Origin: an uncultured Pseudomonadota bacterium
GTDB lineage: Bacteria; Pseudomonadota; Gammaproteobacteria; Burkholderiales; Rhodocyclaceae
Length of the DNA: 64,000 nt
Direction of reading: 5' to 3'
Assembly: GCA_903951825.1 (NCBI GenBank)
Contig: CAJBDJ010000004.1
Span: 31,571-95,570 of the forward strand
Part shown: positions 1 through 9,614 of the stretch, piece after piece
Layout: the number at the start of each line of letters is the position of its first letter
How positions within the stretch are numbered: position 1 is the stretch's first letter
Notes under the pieces: model-generated
What the model was told of the DNA's origin: nothing
The model's database searches: none
Seen by the model: the letters and a program-made list of their open reading frames with translations, nothing else
Made by a program: the position numbers and the translations under genes

Positions 1-19
1 AAAAATAAGGGGATAGAAC

Positions 20-1297
20 ATGATGTTGATGAAAAGACGTGAATTCCTGAAAGTTGGCGCAGCAGCCGGTGCCATGTCCGCTCTCTACGGCTGTGCCGGT
101 GGCGGCAAGGCCGGCGGTCATGTCGTGGTGGTCGGCGGTGGTTACGGCGGGGCGACCGTTGCGAAATATTTGCGCATGTGGAGTGAAGGCAGTGTTCAGG
201 TAACGCTGATCGAGCGCAACCCGACCTTCATTTCCTGCCCGATTTCCAATCTGGTTATCGGTGGCACCAAAACCATGGAAGACATCACCGTCAGCTACGA
301 GGGTCTGAAAAGCAAATGGGGCGTGCGTGTCGTTCAGGACGAGGTGCTGGCGGTCGATGCCGAAAAGAAGAGCATTTCCCTGAAAGCCGGCGGTGCCATG
401 AGTTACGACCGTCTGGTGCTGTCACCGGGAATTGACTTCATGTTTGACCAGATTCCCGGTCTCAATAATGCCGACGCGCAGAACAAGATTTTGCATGCCT
501 GGAAAGCCGGTTCGCAGACGATTGCCTTGCGCAAACAACTGGAAGCGATGAAAGACGGCGGCACCTACGCCATCGCGATTCCCAAGGCACCGTATCGCTG
601 CCCGCCGGGACCTTACGAGCGCGCCTGCCTGGTCGCCAACTACTTCAAGCAGGCGAAGCCGAAATCCAAGGTGGTGATTCTCGACGCCAATGAAGATGTG
701 ATGTCCAAGAAGGGTCTGTTCATGAAGGCTTGGGCCGATCTTTACAAGGGGACGCTGGAGTATCGCAATAACAGCGAAGTCAAGGATGTGGACGTGGCGA
801 GCAATACCGCAATTCTCGAATTCGACAAATTCAAGGCCGATGTGCTCAACGTCATCCCGCCGCACCGCGCCGGCGCCATCGCCGCCCAGTCAGGTGTCAA
901 ATTGATCAACAATCGCTGGGTGGATGTCAATTGGCTGTCGATGGAGTCGACCAGCACCCCGGGCGTTCATGTTCTCGGTGATGCGATTTTCCCGGCACCG
1001 ACCATGCCCAAGTCCGGCCACATGGCCAATCAGCATGGCAAACTCGCCGCCGCCGCTATCCTCAATTTGCTTGGCGGTCAGGCACCGAGTGATCAGCCGT
1101 TGGTGATGAACACCTGCTACAGCTTTGTTGATGCCAAGAATGCCGTACATGTATCGTCGGTACACACCTACGACGCAGCAACCAAAACCATGCAGCCGGT
1201 CAAGGGTGCGGGCGGTGTATCTGCTGCACGCAACGAAATTGAAGGCAAGGTGGCATTGGGCTGGGCCAAGAATATCTGGGCCGACATGTTGACCTGA
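20..1297 (+). CDS. fccB: Flavocytochrome c sulfide dehydrogenase, flavoprotein subunit (FccB/SoxF type)
   Basis: FAD enzyme of 425 aa that oxidises sulfide in the periplasm and passes electrons to a cytochrome c subunit. The N-terminus MKRREFLKVGAAAG is a Tat signal and the mature part begins with the FAD-binding motif VVVVGGGYGGA (about residues 35-45). The two cysteines expected to form the redox disulfide next to the flavin are visible: Cys194 in RCPPGPYER and Cys366 in NTCYS. Length and order of motifs match FccB throughout. Several in-frame starts exist (20, 23, 29); an AAGGGG ribosome-binding site at 7-13 precedes them. The cytochrome subunit fccA is not seen and may lie upstream of the window. 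A strong terminator follows. The exact substrate is inferred from the family. Confidence 0.88.
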   Translation: MMLMKRREFLKVGAAAGAMSALYGCAGGGKAGGHVVVVGGGYGGATVAKYLRMWSEGSVQVTLIERNPTFISCPISNLVIGGTKTMEDITVSYEGLKSKWGVRVVQDEVLAVDAEKKSISLKAGGAMSYDRLVLSPGIDFMFDQIPGLNNADAQNKILHAWKAGSQTIALRKQLEAMKDGGTYAIAIPKAPYRCPPGPYERACLVANYFKQAKPKSKVVILDANEDVMSKKGLFMKAWADLYKGTLEYRNNSEVKDVDVASNTAILEFDKFKADVLNVIPPHRAGAIAAQSGVKLINNRWVDVNWLSMESTSTPGVHVLGDAIFPAPTMPKSGHMANQHGKLAAAAILNLLGGQAPSDQPLVMNTCYSFVDAKNAVHVSSVHTYDAATKTMQPVKGAGGVSAARNEIEGKVALGWAKNIWADMLT

Positions 1298-1320
1298 GGG
1301 GACTGACAGCCAATAACGAA

Positions 1321-1345
1321 AGGCCGCGATTTTGCGGCCTTTTTT
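1321..1345 (+). terminator. Rho-independent terminator after fccB
   Basis: A perfect 7-bp stem (AGGCCGC / GCGGCCT) with a 6-nt loop is followed by a run of five T. It separates the flavoprotein gene from the following metallo-hydrolase gene, so the latter probably has its own promoter or depends on read-through. Confidence 0.85.
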
Positions 1346-1430
1346 CGTGTTGACCGATGCCGCTTTGTTCGCCCGTCAAGCACTTGCCGACGACAAACCT
1401 TTCACCCCGTCAGACCCACCGGAGCTACTC

Positions 1431-2438
1431 ATGAACCGCCGTAATTTTTTGAAAAGCAGCGCCGCTTTCTCGGCCTTGATTGCCAGCGAGCTGGCGCCCT
1501 GGCAAACGCTGGGCGCCTTCGCCAGGGAGGTTGACGACTTTGTGCGTGGCCCGGCTGTCAAGGATCACCCCTTGCGCCAATTGTCCAGGCATGTGTGGAT
1601 GATCTACTCGCCCGATGGCTTTCCGACCCCGGAAAATCAGGGAATGATGTGCAATATGACCTTTGTTGACACGGCCAAAGGGATTGTCGTTGTCGACTCT
1701 GGAGGCTCGGTGCAGATAGGTGAGATGGCCATCCGGCAGATCAGGAAAAAATTCAAAAAGCCGGTGATTGCCGTCATCAATACGCATTACCACGGCGACC
1801 ACTGGCTCGGCAACGATGCCTTTGCTGCCGCCTACAAGGGAGTGCCGATCTATGCCCATCCGGGAACCACGCGGGAAATTCTCGGTATGCAAGGCAATCT
1901 GTGGCGCGGCCTGATGGAGCAATGGACCAACCAGGCAACCATGGGCACGCGCATCGTTGCCCCCAGCCACGCACTGGAGCACGGCAGTGAGTTGAATTTT
2001 GGCGATGTCACACTGCGCATCCACCACTACGGGATTGCCCATACGCCTTATGACCTCGCTGTCGAAGTACTCGGCGACAAGCTGACCTGCGTCGGCGATC
2101 TGGCGATGGACAGGCGCATTGCCAACATGGATGACGGCTCCTACCTCGGCACGCTAAAAGCCTACGATGCCCTTGAAAAGACGGCATCGACCTTCTGGGT
2201 GCCCGGCCATGGCGAACCCGGGCCGCAGGTGCTGAATTGGAACCGGGAACTTTTTGAAGGTATCTATCGCCCATGTGAGCAGGCGGTCAAAGATGGATTC
2301 GGGCTGGAAGAAGCCAAGGCACTGGTCATCAAGGATCCGCGCGTTGCCAGCCGGGCGCGCGACACCAAGGGTTATGAGGCCAATATCGGAAAGTACATCA
2401 GCCTCGCCTACCTTGAAGCAGAAGCTGCCGGTTTTTAA
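1431..2438 (+). CDS. Tat-exported metallo-beta-lactamase-fold hydrolase (SoxH-like)
   Basis: 335-aa member of the metallo-beta-lactamase superfamily. The start at 1431 is preceded by GGAGCT and opens with a twin-arginine leader (MNRRNFLKSSAAFSALIAS). Zinc-site motifs are present in order: NTHYHGDHW, then AHTPYD, GDLAMD and PGHGEPG. Proteins of this type accompany sox genes (SoxH) or quinoprotein dehydrogenases; their substrates are largely unknown. The gene is followed after about 30 nt by a small cytochrome c gene, suggesting one periplasmic redox unit with the upstream sulfide dehydrogenase. The role in sulfur metabolism is inferred only from these neighbours. Confidence 0.75.
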   Translation: MNRRNFLKSSAAFSALIASELAPWQTLGAFAREVDDFVRGPAVKDHPLRQLSRHVWMIYSPDGFPTPENQGMMCNMTFVDTAKGIVVVDSGGSVQIGEMAIRQIRKKFKKPVIAVINTHYHGDHWLGNDAFAAAYKGVPIYAHPGTTREILGMQGNLWRGLMEQWTNQATMGTRIVAPSHALEHGSELNFGDVTLRIHHYGIAHTPYDLAVEVLGDKLTCVGDLAMDRRIANMDDGSYLGTLKAYDALEKTASTFWVPGHGEPGPQVLNWNRELFEGIYRPCEQAVKDGFGLEEAKALVIKDPRVASRARDTKGYEANIGKYISLAYLEAEAAGF

Positions 2439-2470
2439 CGTATCGACAACCTCATTGAAACGGAGACACC

Positions 2471-2782
2471 ATGCGCCTGATCGCCCTCACCATCCTGACC
2501 CTGCTTTCCGTCGTCGCACGGGCTGAAGCCCCTTGGGGCACGGTTGATCTGAAAGCCGGCGAGGCTTTGCACAAAAAAGATTGCGTTGCCTGTCACGTCA
2601 AGATGTATGGCGGCGACGGCAGCAAAATGTATACCCGCGACGGGCGGGCGCTTTCCGACAAGCTGGAGCTGCTGCAACGCGTCGGCGCTTGCAACGCGCA
2701 AATGAGCTCAGGCTGGTTTCCTGAAGAAGAAGCAAATGTTGCTGCCTGGTTGAACAAAAAGTATTACCACTTTGACAAGTGA
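2471..2782 (+). CDS. Small periplasmic c-type cytochrome
   Basis: 103-aa protein with a cleavable signal peptide (MRLIALTILTLLSVVARAEA) and one haem-binding motif CVACH. Downstream Met residues (MYGGDG, KMYT, QMSSGW) could supply the sixth iron ligand. A GGAGA ribosome-binding site precedes the ATG. It is the size of a single-haem electron carrier. Its position behind the sulfide dehydrogenase flavoprotein and the SoxH-like gene suggests it accepts electrons in the same pathway. It does not look like a two-haem FccA. The partner is an inference. Confidence 0.75.
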   Translation: MRLIALTILTLLSVVARAEAPWGTVDLKAGEALHKKDCVACHVKMYGGDGSKMYTRDGRALSDKLELLQRVGACNAQMSSGWFPEEEANVAAWLNKKYYHFDK

Positions 2783-2812
2783 GCATCTCTCACGCTCGCT
2801 TGCCTGTTTTGG

Positions 2813-3628
2813 CTAAGGCTCAACCATCGCCGGCTGGCGTGTCAGGCGCACTGCCAGCCAAAAACTGAGGGCAATGATCAGTACCAGTGAAAAGCCAAAA
2901 ATCAGTTCCTTGCCCTCACTCCAGGCATCCACTGCCGGCGACCATAGTTTGGCTGCGCCAAAGGCGGCAACCAACAGACTGACGCCGGAAACGACCAGCC
3001 CCATGACGCGCGAGGCAACCAGCGCCACCTGATCGGCGCGAGCAATCAGGCGGGCGATCCACAAACCGTTGATACCGTCGGTCAACAACATGCCGAGCAT
3101 GAAGAGCAAGGCAAGCGTCAGTGCGTGCTGCCAGCCGCCAAACTGGCTGACGGTCAGGGCAAAAAAAGCTGCCTGCGACAGGGTGTCGAAGGAGAGCGCA
3201 AACAGGGCGCCAACCAGGGCGATCAGCGCTGGATGCGAGACGTGGCGGAACTTGCCGAGCAAACGCCCCTTGAGTCCGACCGGCTGAACAAGCTGATCCG
3301 GTCTGGCGCGCATGACGGCCGCCAGATTGAGGCTGCCCAGCGCGACAAGAAAAGCAATCGAGATTAACGAGCCGAGGACGCCAAACCATGCCGGCACCTC
3401 CCATTGACCGGCGATAGCCGAAACGCCGAGCGCTATGGCCATGACCACGGCGCCGTGGCCAAGTGAAAACAGCGTTCCGCAATAGGGTGCCAGCCGGGGG
3501 TGTGAGCGCATGTTGTAACGGGTCAGACCATCAATCGTCGCCAGATGGTCGGCGTCGAAACCATGCTTCATGCCAAGCACCAGGGTGAGGATCAGGAGCG
3601 ACAGCCAATCGGAGGGAAGAGGTTCCAT
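2813..3628 (-). CDS. Nickel/cobalt permease, NiCoT family (HoxN/NixA type)
   Basis: Integral membrane protein of 271 aa that imports Ni2+ (or Co2+). The family signature HGFDADH in the second membrane segment is present, with GLTRYNM and FSLGHG following as expected for NiCoT permeases. The ATG at 3628 is preferred because a longer reading frame from a TTG at 3676 would run through the NikR operator. The gene lies downstream of nikR on the same strand with a 105-nt gap containing the operator, so it is very probably repressed by Ni-loaded NikR. No nickel enzyme (urease, hydrogenase) lies in the window. Metal preference between Ni and Co cannot be read from sequence alone. Confidence 0.88.
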   Translation of the reverse strand: MEPLPSDWLSLLILTLVLGMKHGFDADHLATIDGLTRYNMRSHPRLAPYCGTLFSLGHGAVVMAIALGVSAIAGQWEVPAWFGVLGSLISIAFLVALGSLNLAAVMRARPDQLVQPVGLKGRLLGKFRHVSHPALIALVGALFALSFDTLSQAAFFALTVSQFGGWQHALTLALLFMLGMLLTDGINGLWIARLIARADQVALVASRVMGLVVSGVSLLVAAFGAAKLWSPAVDAWSEGKELIFGFSLVLIIALSFWLAVRLTRQPAMVEP

Positions 3629-3635
3629 GGTGTTC

Positions 3636-3662
3636 GTATGAAATAAGTAATAATTTTCATAC
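3636..3662. promoter_or_regulatory. NikR operator
   Basis: Inverted repeat GTATGA-N15-TCATAC (extended GTATGAAA / TTTCATAC) just upstream of the permease start. It matches the NikR half-sites known from the E. coli nik operon, where the spacing is N16; here it is N15. Binding would cover the permease promoter. Confidence 0.8.
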
Positions 3663-3733
3663 GTTCGCCGGCTCAATGCAACAGTTGGTGATTCGCCCGG
3701 CTACCGATTCTTGGTTGTCGACGGGAGGGCGGT

Positions 3734-4198
3734 TTAGCGGGCGGGGCGAAAATGGACATGCTCCGCACCATGCTCGGCGTGCGCATGGTGGCTTTTTTCC
3801 TCAAGTGCGATCAGGTTCAGTTTGCCGTGTCGAACCCCGCTTTCCGCCATCAACAAATCGGCAAAGTGGCGAATTTCGGCGGTGGAACCCTTGAGAATCA
3901 CCGATTCAAGGCAATGATCGTGGTCAAGGTGGCTGTGCATCGCCGCCACCGTCAAGTCGTGGTGATCGTGCTGCAGACTGGTCAAGCGCTCGGCCAGAAC
4001 CCGCTCATGATGATTGAACACATACGATAGATTAGCTACGCAATGCCCGGCGGGCGGCGCGCGTGAGTGGTCACTCTCGAGCGCCCCGCGAATCAGATCA
4101 CGAACCGCCTCCGAACGATTGCTGTAGCCACGGGTCGCGATCAACTGGTCAAACTGGCGAGCCAGCGCCGCGTCCAGGGAAATAGTAAAACGATCCAT
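3734..4198 (-). CDS. nikR: Nickel-responsive transcriptional regulator NikR
   Basis: 154-aa ribbon-helix-helix repressor with a C-terminal ACT-like nickel-binding domain. The N-terminal DNA-binding part is MDRFTISLDAALARQFDQLI. The high-affinity nickel ligands of E. coli NikR (His76, His87, His89, Cys95) correspond by a one-residue shift to His77, His88, His90 and Cys96 in the stretch HSHLDHDHC. The C-terminus has an additional His-rich tail (SHHAHAEHGAEHVHF). The start at 4198 has a GGAG ribosome-binding site. It lies directly upstream of the NiCoT permease gene and its operator, its evident target. Confidence 0.93.
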   Translation of the reverse strand: MDRFTISLDAALARQFDQLIATRGYSNRSEAVRDLIRGALESDHSRAPPAGHCVANLSYVFNHHERVLAERLTSLQHDHHDLTVAAMHSHLDHDHCLESVILKGSTAEIRHFADLLMAESGVRHGKLNLIALEEKSHHAHAEHGAEHVHFRPAR

Positions 4199-4351
4199 TA
4201 TCAAACTCCGTAGGTCGATATTCTCCGAACCGGGGTTCCCCGTTTATGCTCTGCCCGAGGGGGAGACTCACGCTGGCAGTCTGTCGGACTAAAGTGCCGC
4301 CAGTGCCATAATACCGATTCTCCAACCGAACCGATCCCGCGCAATCACTCC

Positions 4352-4579
4352 ATGAGCATTGAGTCACTTCCCCAATTCACTTTACCGGCTCGCCAGCGCT
4401 GGGAGTCCATCCCTTCAGGGATTCGCCAGCAGTTGCTGGACAACGTCTGGTGCAGGCATTGCCGCGATGCGGTGACGATCAGCAATTTCAGCGGGACGAT
4501 CAAGGGGGGTGATTTGCTGCTGGCGGGTCAGTGTGCCGTGTGTCATGGTGACGTGGCGCGCGTGATCGAGAGAGCATAG
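4352..4579 (+). CDS. Small CxxC-CxxC protein, function unknown
   Basis: 75-aa protein with two cysteine pairs, CRHC (residues 34-37) and CAVC, about 25 residues apart, which suggests a small zinc ribbon. There is no signal peptide or membrane segment. It is divergent from nikR across a 153-bp region rich in inverted repeats and ends about 55 nt before gabD. I do not recognise the family. Confidence 0.6.
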   Translation: MSIESLPQFTLPARQRWESIPSGIRQQLLDNVWCRHCRDAVTISNFSGTIKGGDLLLAGQCAVCHGDVARVIERA

Positions 4580-4634
4580 CGATGTTTATTCCCGACTCGC
4601 GTTGTCCGGCGATTTGTTTCAAGGAGAGTCATAG

Positions 4635-6089
4635 ATGCCGCTGTTGAACGACTCCGGCCTGCTGCGTCAGGCCTGCTATATCGATGGTGTCTGGCTGGCG
4701 GCCGATAGTGGCGAGCGCTTGGCGGTGACCAATCCGGCCAACGGTGAGACGATTGCCAGCGTCCCCTGGTGTGGCGCCGCTGAGGCCGGCCGCGCCGTGC
4801 TGGCAGCCGACCGGGCGCTGAGCACCTGGCGTCAGACGACGGCGGCCGAGCGCAGCCGCATTTTGCGCCGCTGGTTTGACTTGATCATGGCGAATCAGGA
4901 TGACCTGGCCACCTTGATGACTGCCGAGCAAGGCAAGCCGCTCGCCGAGGCGCGCGGAGAAATTGCCTACGCCGCTTCTTTTGTCGAGTGGTTTGCCGAA
5001 GAGGCCAAGCGGGCTTATGGACAAGTGATTCCGTCACCGTTCAAGGATCGGCAGATCGTTGTCAGCAAAGAGCCGGTCGGTGTCTGTGCGGCAATTACGC
5101 CGTGGAATTTTCCGGCCGCCATGATTACGCGCAAGGTGGCCCCGGCGCTTGCTGCCGGCTGCACGATCATTCTCAAGCCGGCCGAGCAAACCCCGCTTTC
5201 CGCGCTGGCGCTGGTCGAACTGGCCGAACGCGCCGGTTTGCCGGCGGGGGTTTTCAATGTTGTGACAGGCGACGCGCTCGCCATCGGTGGTGTTCTGACA
5301 GCCAGCCCGTTGGTTCGCAAGCTGACCTTTACCGGGTCAACACGGGTCGGCCGTTTGTTGATGGCGCAGTGCGCCGGCACCGTCAAGAAGCTCTCGCTGG
5401 AACTTGGCGGTAATGCCCCTTTCATCGTTTTCGATGATGCCGATCTTCCGGCTGCCGTTACGGCGGCGGTGACCGCGAAGTATCGCAATGCCGGCCAGAC
5501 TTGCGTTTGCGCGAACCGCTTTCTGGTTCAGGAGGGCATCTACGAAAACTTTGTCGCCGCCCTGGCCGGCGCGGTGGCTGACTTGAAGGTCGGTGACGGG
5601 GCGCAGGCGGAGGTGACGCAGGGGCCGCTGATCGATGCCGCAGCGCTCACCAAGGTCGAGGCGCTGGTCGCCGATGCACTGGCCAAAGGGGCGCGCGTGG
5701 TCATTGGCGGCAAGCGCCATGCCTTGGGGGGAACCTGGTTTGAGCCGACGATCCTGGCCGATGCAAGCGCGGATATGGCGGTTGCCCGTGATGAAATTTT
5801 CGGCCCGGTGGCGCCGCTCTTTCGCTTCAAGACCGAGGCTGAGGCGATCGAGATGGCGAACGACACCGAGTACGGTCTCGCCGCCTACTTTTTTTCTCGC
5901 GATCACGGCCGTGTCTGGCGCGTTGCCCGGCAGCTTGAATACGGCATGGTTGGCGTCAATACCGGCCTGATCTCGACCGAGGTTGCCCCGTTTGGCGGTG
6001 TCAAGCAGTCGGGAATTGGCCGCGAAGGTGCCAGCCAGGGACTCGACGAGTATCTGGAAACCAAGTATCTGGCGCTCGCCGGTCTGTGA
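4635..6089 (+). CDS. gabD: Succinate-semialdehyde dehydrogenase (NAD(P)+)
   Basis: 484-aa aldehyde dehydrogenase that oxidises succinate semialdehyde to succinate. Visible hallmarks are the Asn motif TPWNFPAAM, the cofactor-loop motif FTGSTRVGR, the general-base motif LELGGNAP and the catalytic Cys in [11 protein letters not shown], the pattern and length typical of GabD. AAGGAGAG precedes the ATG by about 8 nt. No gabT lies in the window; the next gene encodes a CoA-transferase, so the pair may act in C4 or 4-hydroxybutyrate/GABA metabolism, which is inference. Another semialdehyde substrate is possible. Confidence 0.88.
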   Translation: MPLLNDSGLLRQACYIDGVWLAADSGERLAVTNPANGETIASVPWCGAAEAGRAVLAADRALSTWRQTTAAERSRILRRWFDLIMANQDDLATLMTAEQGKPLAEARGEIAYAASFVEWFAEEAKRAYGQVIPSPFKDRQIVVSKEPVGVCAAITPWNFPAAMITRKVAPALAAGCTIILKPAEQTPLSALALVELAERAGLPAGVFNVVTGDALAIGGVLTASPLVRKLTFTGSTRVGRLLMAQCAGTVKKLSLELGGNAPFIVFDDADLPAAVTAAVTAKYRNAGQTCVCANRFLVQEGIYENFVAALAGAVADLKVGDGAQAEVTQGPLIDAAALTKVEALVADALAKGARVVIGGKRHALGGTWFEPTILADASADMAVARDEIFGPVAPLFRFKTEAEAIEMANDTEYGLAAYFFSRDHGRVWRVARQLEYGMVGVNTGLISTEVAPFGGVKQSGIGREGASQGLDEYLETKYLALAGL

Positions 6090-6195
6090 TCATGTTGGCA
6101 AGTGGCGGCTTTTTGCCTGCGAGCGGTATTTTGCGAGGGGGATCGCCTGCCAGTTTGCTGATTGCCTCATTAAAAGAAAATCGAGGAGACTGAAG

Positions 6196-8199
6196 ATGCC
6201 TTTATCTCGCCATCCGGGCGCCGAATCCCTACGTGCTTCAGATACCGGAAAAATCGTTTCTGCGCGTGATGCCGTACGCTTGATCAGTGACGGGGACACG
6301 GTGGCGACTGGCGGCTTTGTCGGCATCGGTTTTGCCGAGAACATCGCGGTAGCCCTCGAAAAGCGCTTTGTCGACAGTGCCGAGAGTGATCCGGGCGGTC
6401 TCGGCAGTCCGCGCAATCTGACGCTGGTTTATGCTGCCGGACAGGGCGACGGCAAGGAGCGCGGGCTCAATCATTTCGGACATCAGGGATTGGTCGCCCG
6501 GGTGATCGGCGGGCATTGGGGGCTGGTTCCCAAACTGCAGGCGCTGGCCGTGGCCAATTGCATCGAGGCCTACAACCTGCCGCAGGGCGTGATTACGCAT
6601 TTGTTTCGTGATATTGCGGCGGGCAAGCCGGGAACGATTACCCGCGTCGGGCTGGGAACATTTGTCGATCCGCGTTTTGGCGGCGGCAAACTGAATCAGA
6701 TGACGACCCGGGAGATCGTCCGGCTCATGGAAATTGATGGCGAGGAATATCTTTTCTACCAGGCTTTTCCGATCCATGTCGGGATTATTCGCGGCACAAC
6801 GGCCGACCCGGATGGCAACGTGACAATGGAGCGCGAGGCGCTGACGCTGGAGGCGCAAGCGATTGCGATGGCGGCCAGGAATTCCGGTGGCATCGTCATC
6901 GTGCAAGTCGAGCGGATTGCCGCGCGCGGGACGCTCAACCCCCGTCAGGTCAAAATCCCCGGCATTCTCGTCGATTGCGTGGTTGTCGCCGAAAAACCGG
7001 AATACCACATGCAAACTTATGTCGAGCAATACAGCCCGGCCTTTGCCGGCGAACTCAAGGTGCCGATGTCGGCGATTGCGCCGCTGCCGATGAGCGAGCG
7101 CAAGATCATCGCGCGCCGGGCGGCACTTGAGTTGCGCGCCAACGCGGTGGTCAATCTCGGTATCGGTATGCCGGAAGGTATTGCCAACGTGGCGACCGAA
7201 GAAAACGTCATTGATCTCCTGACGCTGACCGCCGAGCCGGGGGTTATCGGCGGCGTGCCGGCTGGCGGCCTGAGTTTTGGTGCGGCAACCAATGCCCAGG
7301 CAATCATCGACCAGCCGAGTCAGTTTGATTTCTACCAGGGCGGCGGCCTCGATATGACCTTTCTCGGATTGGCGCAGGCCGATCAGCAGGGCAATCTCAA
7401 TGTCTCCAAATTCGGCCCGCGGCTGGCCGGCGCCGGTGGCTTCATCGATATTTCACAGAATGCCAAAAAGGTCGTCTTCGTCGGCACCTTTACTGCCGGC
7501 AATCTGGAGATTGCGGTGAACGCCGGAAAACTGCAGATTTTGCAGGAGGGCGACGCCCGGAAATTCGTCCGGGAGGTCGAACACCGCACCTTCAGCGGCG
7601 AGCAGGCCGCCAAGCGGTGCAAAGTCGTGTTGTACGTGACTGAACGTTGCGTCTTCAAACTGACCGCCGCGGGTCTTGAACTGATCGAGATTGCGCCCGG
7701 CGTCGATCTGCAAAAAGACATTCTCGATCACATGGACTTCACGCCGCTGATGCATTGCCCGCCGCGCTTGATGGATGCGCGAATTTTTGCCGACACGCCG
7801 ATGGGCATTCGTGGGCAAATGCTCGACCTGCCGCTTGCCCAGCGCCTTTCGTACGATGTCGGGAGAAACCTGTTTTTCCTCGATCTTTCCGGCATCAGCA
7901 TTGGCGATGTCGCTGATATCGAAGGTTTGCGTGAAGCGGTGGAGAATTTTCTGGCGCCCCGCGGACACAAGGTTTACGCGATCGTCAATTACGACCGTTT
8001 CACGATGCTTCCAGAACTGGTCGATGCCTACGCGGCCATGGTCAAGGGGGTCATCGAGCGTCATTATCACGATGTCACGCGCTATACCTCAAGCACCTTC
8101 CTGCGCATGAAAATCGGTGAGGCGCTGGCGAAACAACAACTGGCGGCGCACATTTACGAGAGCGCCGAGACCGCCGTCGCCCGCCTCGCCGTCGATTGA
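6196..8199 (+). CDS. Acyl-CoA:acetate/propionate CoA-transferase with C-terminal extension
   Basis: 667-aa family I CoA-transferase, resembling propionate CoA-transferase (Pct), which moves CoA between short-chain acyl-CoA and acetate. Two CoA-transferase halves are fused: the first near residues 20-290 ([11 protein letters not shown]), the second near 300-530 ([12 protein letters not shown]). The catalytic Glu is Glu347 in TAEPGVIGG. Pct proteins usually end near 520-540 aa; this one continues to 667 with a separate C-terminal segment (about 535-667, beginning [16 protein letters not shown]). The start at 6196 has a GAGGAG site; an in-frame extension upstream lies inside gabD. It follows gabD by 106 nt. 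Substrate choice is uncertain. Confidence 0.83.
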   Translation: MPLSRHPGAESLRASDTGKIVSARDAVRLISDGDTVATGGFVGIGFAENIAVALEKRFVDSAESDPGGLGSPRNLTLVYAAGQGDGKERGLNHFGHQGLVARVIGGHWGLVPKLQALAVANCIEAYNLPQGVITHLFRDIAAGKPGTITRVGLGTFVDPRFGGGKLNQMTTREIVRLMEIDGEEYLFYQAFPIHVGIIRGTTADPDGNVTMEREALTLEAQAIAMAARNSGGIVIVQVERIAARGTLNPRQVKIPGILVDCVVVAEKPEYHMQTYVEQYSPAFAGELKVPMSAIAPLPMSERKIIARRAALELRANAVVNLGIGMPEGIANVATEENVIDLLTLTAEPGVIGGVPAGGLSFGAATNAQAIIDQPSQFDFYQGGGLDMTFLGLAQADQQGNLNVSKFGPRLAGAGGFIDISQNAKKVVFVGTFTAGNLEIAVNAGKLQILQEGDARKFVREVEHRTFSGEQAAKRCKVVLYVTERCVFKLTAAGLELIEIAPGVDLQKDILDHMDFTPLMHCPPRLMDARIFADTPMGIRGQMLDLPLAQRLSYDVGRNLFFLDLSGISIGDVADIEGLREAVENFLAPRGHKVYAIVNYDRFTMLPELVDAYAAMVKGVIERHYHDVTRYTSSTFLRMKIGEALAKQQLAAHIYESAETAVARLAVD

Positions 8200-8225
8200 G
8201 TCGGCCGTTGCCGGCGGCCGACTTT
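8200..8225 (+). terminator. Terminator between the CoA-transferase gene and argH
   Basis: Perfect 8-bp G+C-rich stem (GTCGGCCG / CGGCCGAC) with a 7-nt loop followed by TTT. It lies in the 29-bp gap between two convergent genes. The T-run is short, so efficiency is uncertain. Confidence 0.55.
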
Positions 8226-8228
8226 GGC

Positions 8229-9614
8229 CTACAGCCGTTGGCGGGCGCGGGCGACGGCGGCCTTGACCTGAGCCGGTGCCGTGCCGCCGATATGGTTGCG
8301 ACTGGCCAGCGAACCTTCGACGGTCAACACCGAAAACACGTCGTTTTCAACCAGTGAAGAAAAGCTCTTCAGTTCGGCCAGCGACAGCTGCGGCAAGTCC
8401 ACGCCTTTCTGCTCGGCGGCCTTGACGGCCAGGCCGACCGCTTCATGGGCATCGCGGAAAGGCAGCCCCTTGCGCGTCAGGTAGTCGGCAAGATCGGTGG
8501 CGGTGGCGAAACCCTGGCTGAGCGCGGCTTTCATCGCCGCCGGGTGAACGCTGATGCCGGTGGCCATGTCGGCGAAAATGCGCAGGGTGTCGGTGACCGT
8601 GTCGACAGCATCGAACAGCGGTTCCTTGTCTTCCTGATTATCCTTGTTGTAGGCCAGAGGTTGCGCTTTCATCAGGGTCAGAAGGCTGACCAGCTGGCCG
8701 TACACGCGGCCGGTCTTGCCGCGTGCCAGTTCGGCAACGTCGGGATTTTTCTTCTGCGGCATGATCGATGAGCCGGTGCAGAAGCGGTCAGCAATCTGGA
8801 TAAAGCCGATGCGCGGGCTCATCCACATCACCAGTTCTTCGGACAGGCGGCTGATGTGCATCATCAGCACGGCACAAGCGGCGGTGAATTCGATGGCGAA
8901 GTCGCGATCGGAAACGGCATCCAGCGAGTTTTCGCAGACATCGTCAAAGCCGAGCTGGGCGGCGACAAAAGCGCGATCAATCGGGTAGGTGGTGCCGGCC
9001 AGGGCGGCCGCACCAAGCGGCAGGCGGTTGGTGCGTTTGCGGGCATCGGCGAAGCGCTCGCCATCGCGGCCGAACATTTCGAAATAGGCCAACATGTGGT
9101 GGCCGAAAGTCACCGGCTGGGCGACCTGCAGATGGGTGAAGCCGGGCATCGGCGTCGCCGCTTCCTGCTCGGCGAGATCGACGAGGGCTGAACGAAAGGC
9201 CTTGAGCAGCAGCAAAATGTCGTCAATCGCATCGCGCAGGTAAAGGCGGATGTCGGTCGCTACCTGGTCATTGCGCGAACGGCCGGTATGTAGACGTTTG
9301 CCGGCATCGCCAACGAGCGCGGTCAAGCGCTTTTCGATATTCAAATGGACGTCTTCAAGATCGAGCGACCAGTCGAATTGGCCGCTCTCGATCTCGCGGG
9401 TGATGATTTCCATGCCGCGCTCGATGTGCGCCAGATCGTCGCCGCTGATAATCGACTGCTTGGCCAGCATTCGGGCGTGCGCCAGCGAACCGCGAATATC
9501 CTGGCGCCACATGCGCTGATCGAAACCGACTGAGGCGGTGTAGCGTTTGACGAGATCGGAAACCGGCTCGGAAAAACGGCCGGCCCAGGTGTATTGGGGG
9601 GTGTTGGAGGTCAT
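8229..9614 (-). CDS. argH: Argininosuccinate lyase
   Basis: 461-aa cytoplasmic enzyme of the fumarase/aspartase superfamily that splits argininosuccinate into arginine and fumarate. The superfamily signature [12 protein letters not shown] is present with the flexible catalytic loop, and [12 protein letters not shown] and GFTHLQ appear at the expected places. The ATG at 9614 gives a length close to E. coli ArgH (457 aa); a TTG 18 nt upstream is an alternative. The gene stands alone and is divergent from the OmpA-like lipoprotein gene across about 267 bp in which I see no further gene. Confidence 0.96.
   Translation of the reverse strand: MTSNTPQYTWAGRFSEPVSDLVKRYTASVGFDQRMWRQDIRGSLAHARMLAKQSIISGDDLAHIERGMEIITREIESGQFDWSLDLEDVHLNIEKRLTALVGDAGKRLHTGRSRNDQVATDIRLYLRDAIDDILLLLKAFRSALVDLAEQEAATPMPGFTHLQVAQPVTFGHHMLAYFEMFGRDGERFADARKRTNRLPLGAAALAGTTYPIDRAFVAAQLGFDDVCENSLDAVSDRDFAIEFTAACAVLMMHISRLSEELVMWMSPRIGFIQIADRFCTGSSIMPQKKNPDVAELARGKTGRVYGQLVSLLTLMKAQPLAYNKDNQEDKEPLFDAVDTVTDTLRIFADMATGISVHPAAMKAALSQGFATATDLADYLTRKGLPFRDAHEAVGLAVKAAEQKGVDLPQLSLAELKSFSSLVENDVFSVLTVEGSLASRNHIGGTAPAQVKAAVARARQRL

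Noticed and set aside
3629..3676. Upstream TTG start for the nickel permease
   Set aside because: It would place the NikR operator inside the coding region and add a non-conserved N-terminus; the ATG at 3628 begins the family-like sequence.
4199..4351. Cobalamin or NiCo riboswitch near the nickel genes
   Set aside because: No B12-box or NiCo-motif consensus found on either strand; only generic inverted repeats.
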